Below, piece after piece: positions 6,631-8,678 of a stretch of 8,678 nucleotides of DNA (positions are counted from its first letter, which is position 1; every line of letters begins with the position of its first letter). Source of the DNA: an uncultured Ruminococcus sp. (GTDB lineage: Bacteria; Bacillota; Clostridia; Lachnospirales; Lachnospiraceae); assembly GCA_900544395.1 (NCBI GenBank), contig UQVC01000054.1:1-8678 (forward strand), written 5' to 3'. The notes beneath the pieces are model-generated. The model did no database searches and was not told the DNA's origin. It was given only the letters and a program-made list of their open reading frames with translations. The translations under genes and the position numbers were made by a program.

Positions 6631-8184
6631 ATGAAATCGTTGAAGAAAATCAGTGCTTTTTTGTTTGCAGTATGCCTGATGATGTTGTTGCCATCAGTAT
6701 GTGTGCATGCAGCAGAAGGAACACTTCAGTTTTCAGATCCAACAGGAAAAGTAGGAGAAGAAGTTACAGTCAAAGTGAAGATCAGTACAGGCGGAGCTCC
6801 GATCGGAGATGGATTTGCTACTGTTTCTTATGATAAAGAGGCACTGGAGTTTGTCAGCGGAACCAATGCATCAGGCAGTGATGGGACGGTAAAATTGGAA
6901 GCAACCGGAGACGGTACAGTATCAGATCTGGAATATACGATGGTGTTTAAGCCTTTAAAAGAAGGTCAGACAACATTGGAAGTGACAGATTATACTTCTT
7001 ATCTTTTTTCCGATGAGACATTAAATCTGACCACGGGAAATTCTACGGTGACAGTCGAAGCGGGAGATGGAACGGATTCAAAAGAGGAAGCGGATGATGA
7101 AGGAGTCACTCCGATTGCAGCAGGGGAAGGCAGTGTGGAGATTGATGGAGTGACCTATGGGATCTACAATGATTTTTCCGATGCGCTGATTCCGGATGGA
7201 TGCAGCAGGACAACAATGGAATATAACGGAGAAACATTCAATGCCGTTTATCAGGAAGCATCAGGGAAGTATTTCTTATATTTGGCAGAGGGTGAAAATG
7301 ATCCGGTAATGGCTCTTTATAATGAGAAAGATCATTCATTTTCAATTACAGAGATGGTGTCTTTAAATGAGTCCAGTTACATTTTCCTTTTGGGGACACA
7401 GGATGGAAAAGGGCTTCCTTCTGAATTTAAAAAGACAAAACTGACAGTAGGTAATTTATCCTTCCCGGTATGGCAGAATGTAGAGCGCGAAGAGTTTTAT
7501 CTTGTGTATGCAATGAATGAGGATGGAGAGGAATCGTTCTATCAGTATGATACAAAAGATGAGACGTATCAAAGATATCCGGTTTCTGTCAACAAATCAG
7601 AAGAAAAGAAAACAGCATCCACATGGTTGGATAAGGTGAAGAATTTTGTGCAGGATCAGGCATTGATCATCCTGGCGGCTGCCTGGGCAGTGATCTTGAT
7701 CTTTATCATTGCCGTAATTGTGCTCGGTGTAAAACTTCGCAGAAGAAATGAGGAACTGGATGAGTTTTACGAAGAGCAGGAAGCCATTGAGAATCCAGGG
7801 GGAAAACGCGCAGCTGTTTCTAAAAAATCAAGAGAACAGTTTGTCGGATATCAGGATGACGATTCATTTGAAGAGGAATCAGATGAGTATGAAGACGACG
7901 AGGATTACGAAGAGTATGAGTCTGACGACAGTTATGATGATTATGAAGAAGATTCGTACGATGATTATGACGATTACGATGAAGATCCAGATGAGGATTA
8001 TGAAGACTATGAAGATGATGAGGAATCAGAAGAGTACGATGAATACTACGACGATGATGACGATTATGAGGACTATGACGATGAGGAATATGACGATGAG
8101 GAAGATGTTCCGGAATATCAGCCAAAACGCAAATCATCCCGTGGAACAAATAATGATTATGATGTAGATTTTATTGATTTATAA
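6631..8184 (+). CDS. Cohesin-like-domain type I membrane protein with highly acidic Tyr-rich cytoplasmic tail
   Basis: This 517-residue protein starts with a signal peptide (1 to about 27; basic MKSLKK, hydrophobic core, VHA-AEG cleavage region; C24 is not in a convincing lipobox). Residues about 30-145 resemble a cohesin-type beta-sandwich: they open GKVGEEVTVKVKI (39-51) and contain VSYDKEALEFVSG (65-77). An unrecognised region (about 166-320) is rich in aromatic beta-like strands and may contain two related halves. One helix (about 343-367) followed by KLRRR (368-372) sets the C-terminus in the cytosol. Residues 409-492 hold 60 Asp/Glu and 16 Tyr with no basic residue. The end (PKRKSSRG, then acidic/hydrophobic) is mixed. 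It lies 60 nt after LCP2 with no convincing terminator between, so they are probably co-transcribed. Function is unknown; a surface binding or scaffold role linked to LCP2 is inference. Confidence 0.8.
   Translation: MKSLKKISAFLFAVCLMMLLPSVCVHAAEGTLQFSDPTGKVGEEVTVKVKISTGGAPIGDGFATVSYDKEALEFVSGTNASGSDGTVKLEATGDGTVSDLEYTMVFKPLKEGQTTLEVTDYTSYLFSDETLNLTTGNSTVTVEAGDGTDSKEEADDEGVTPIAAGEGSVEIDGVTYGIYNDFSDALIPDGCSRTTMEYNGETFNAVYQEASGKYFLYLAEGENDPVMALYNEKDHSFSITEMVSLNESSYIFLLGTQDGKGLPSEFKKTKLTVGNLSFPVWQNVEREEFYLVYAMNEDGEESFYQYDTKDETYQRYPVSVNKSEEKKTASTWLDKVKNFVQDQALIILAAAWAVILIFIIAVIVLGVKLRRRNEELDEFYEEQEAIENPGGKRAAVSKKSREQFVGYQDDDSFEEESDEYEDDEDYEEYESDDSYDDYEEDSYDDYDDYDEDPDEDYEDYEDDEESEEYDEYYDDDDDYEDYDDEEYDDEEDVPEYQPKRKSSRGTNNDYDVDFIDL
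7855..8106 (+). repeat. Asp/Glu/Tyr low-complexity coding tract
   Basis: Codons 409-492 are almost all GAT, GAC, GAA, GAG, TAT or TAC. The translated tract has 60 acidic residues, 16 Tyr, 6 Ser, 1 Phe and 1 Pro out of 84. The sequence is purine-rich and repetitive at the 3-bp scale, but it mixes synonymous codons, which suggests it is maintained at the protein level and is not a fresh triplet expansion. Confidence 0.85.
8074..8103 (+). repeat. Perfect 15-bp tandem duplication
   Basis: TATGACGATGAGGAA occurs twice head to tail (8074-8088 and 8089-8103), encoding YDDEE-YDDEE. Unlike the rest of the acidic tract, the two copies are identical even in synonymous positions. That points to a recent slippage duplication. 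Confidence 0.85.
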
Positions 8185-8190
8185 AAGATT

Positions 8191-8235
8191 GGGGCAAACG
8201 ACAGAGAAAGTCTGTGGTATGCCCCTGTTTTATTT
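8191..8235 (+). terminator. Rho-independent terminator after the cohesin-like gene
   Basis: GGGGCA (8191-8196) pairs with TGCCCC (8220-8225). An inner stem of ACAGA (8201-8205) and TCTGT (8211-8215) closes a 5-nt loop, with a 4x4 internal loop between the two stems. The T-rich stretch TGTTTTATTT follows. It starts 6 nt after the stop codon and separates the LCP2 unit from glmS. Confidence 0.82.
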
Positions 8236-8250
8236 ATAAATAATCACTTT

Positions 8251-8257
8251 AAGGAGG
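8251..8257 (+). promoter_or_regulatory. Strong ribosome binding site for glmS
   Basis: AAGGAGG stands 8 nt before the ATG at 8266. It is the strongest Shine-Dalgarno match in the window, consistent with a highly translated housekeeping gene. Confidence 0.85.
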
Positions 8258-8265
8258 CAAAAAAT

Positions 8266-8678
8266 ATGTGTGGAATTGTAGGATATGTGGGAGAAAAGCA
8301 GGCAGCGCCGATTTTGCTGGATGGCTTATCAAAGCTGGAATACAGAGGATATGATTCAGCCGGAATTGCAGTCTATGATGGAGCAGAGATCCAGACAGAA
8401 AAATCAAAGGGGCGTTTAAAGGTGCTCAGCGAGCTGACACATGACGGACAGACAATGCCGGGAACGATCGGGATCGGTCATACCAGATGGGCGACACACG
8501 GTGAACCATCAGATGTAAATGCACATCCACATTATAATAAAAATAAAAGTATTGTGGTTGTGCATAATGGGATTATTGAAAATTATTTAAAGCTCAAACA
8601 GAAGTTAGAGAAAAAAGGATATCAGTTTGTGTCGGAGACAGATACCGAAGTACTGGCACATCTTCTGGATTACTATTA
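8266..8678 (+). CDS. glmS: Glutamine-fructose-6-phosphate aminotransferase (isomerising), 5' part, cut by window end
   Basis: The cytosolic enzyme makes glucosamine-6-phosphate from fructose-6-phosphate and glutamine, the entry step to UDP-GlcNAc for peptidoglycan and surface glycans. The 137 residues present cover the first part of the class II glutamine amidotransferase domain. MCGIVGY places the nucleophile Cys2, which becomes N-terminal after Met removal. YRGYDSAGIA (26-35), GHTRWATHGEP (71-81), HPHY (87-90), HNGIIENY (100-107) and SETDTEVLAHL (123-133) match GlmS closely. The isomerase half (two SIS domains) lies beyond the window. PurF and asparagine synthetase share the fold, but the YRGYDSAG and TRWATHGEP motifs mark GlmS. 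It follows a terminator, and the roughly 80-nt gap holds no clear promoter and no glmS ribozyme. Confidence 0.97.
   Translation, partial: MCGIVGYVGEKQAAPILLDGLSKLEYRGYDSAGIAVYDGAEIQTEKSKGRLKVLSELTHDGQTMPGTIGIGHTRWATHGEPSDVNAHPHYNKNKSIVVVHNGIIENYLKLKQKLEKKGYQFVSETDTEVLAHLLDYY

Noticed and set aside
6700..6717. Lipoprotein processing at C24 of the cohesin-like protein
   Set aside because: The residues before the Cys (PSV) do not match a lipobox, while a normal signal peptidase I site (VHA-A) follows directly.
7748..8167. 139-codon plus-strand frame rich in Met, Thr and Lys, and a matching minus-strand His/Arg-rich frame
   Set aside because: Both arise from the GAT/GAA/TAT repetitive tract read in other frames; stop codons are rare there because of composition.
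8211..8240. Promoter for glmS using TATAAA (8235-8240)
   Set aside because: At 17-18 bp upstream there is only CTGTGG or TCTGTG, a poor -35, and it lies inside the terminator stem.

Overview
The window is a cell-surface glycopolymer region from a Gram-positive anaerobe, most likely a Firmicute of the Lachnospiraceae type. The support is moderate GC, strong GGAGG-type ribosome binding sites, AT-rich intergenic gaps and the protein families present. I would not go below family level. All seven genes are on the + strand and the window ends inside the last one.

Region 1 (1-4932) is a compact polysaccharide transcription unit. A sigma-A-like promoter (77-105) leads into four nearly contiguous genes. 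They encode a polyprenyl-phosphate hexose-1-phosphate transferase (153-1559), an LCP-family ligase (1574-2656), a polytopic Wzy-like polymerase (2673-4004) and a GT2 glycosyltransferase resembling rhamnosyltransferases (3991-4917). A hairpin with a T6 run, overlapping the stop codon of the last gene, closes the unit. In a plausible scheme the first enzyme loads a sugar phosphate onto undecaprenyl phosphate, the GT2 enzyme extends it, the Wzy-like protein polymerises repeat units outside the membrane and the LCP protein attaches the polymer to the wall. No flippase, chain-length regulator, tyrosine kinase or sugar-nucleotide gene is present, so the unit must rely on genes elsewhere.

Region 2 (4935-8235) starts with its own promoter immediately after that terminator. 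It carries a second LCP paralogue (5020-6570) and a type I membrane protein (6631-8184) with a signal peptide, a cohesin-like ectodomain, one transmembrane helix and an extremely Asp/Glu/Tyr-rich cytoplasmic tail. A GC-rich-stem terminator (8191-8235) ends the unit. The second LCP protein has a strongly basic cytoplasmic N-terminal extension, so the two neighbours carry opposite charges on the same side of the membrane.

Region 3 (8236-8678) is the 5' part of glmS, encoding glucosamine-6-phosphate synthase, which feeds amino sugars into peptidoglycan and surface glycans. It has a strong ribosome binding site, but its upstream gap is too short for a glmS ribozyme.

The most interesting observations are a 16-base block matching at 14 positions in the promoters of both LCP-containing units, the charge-complementary cytoplasmic tails of the adjacent LCP2 and cohesin-like proteins, and the very small polymerase-type glycan gene set. 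I saw no RNA genes, CRISPR arrays or mobile elements.
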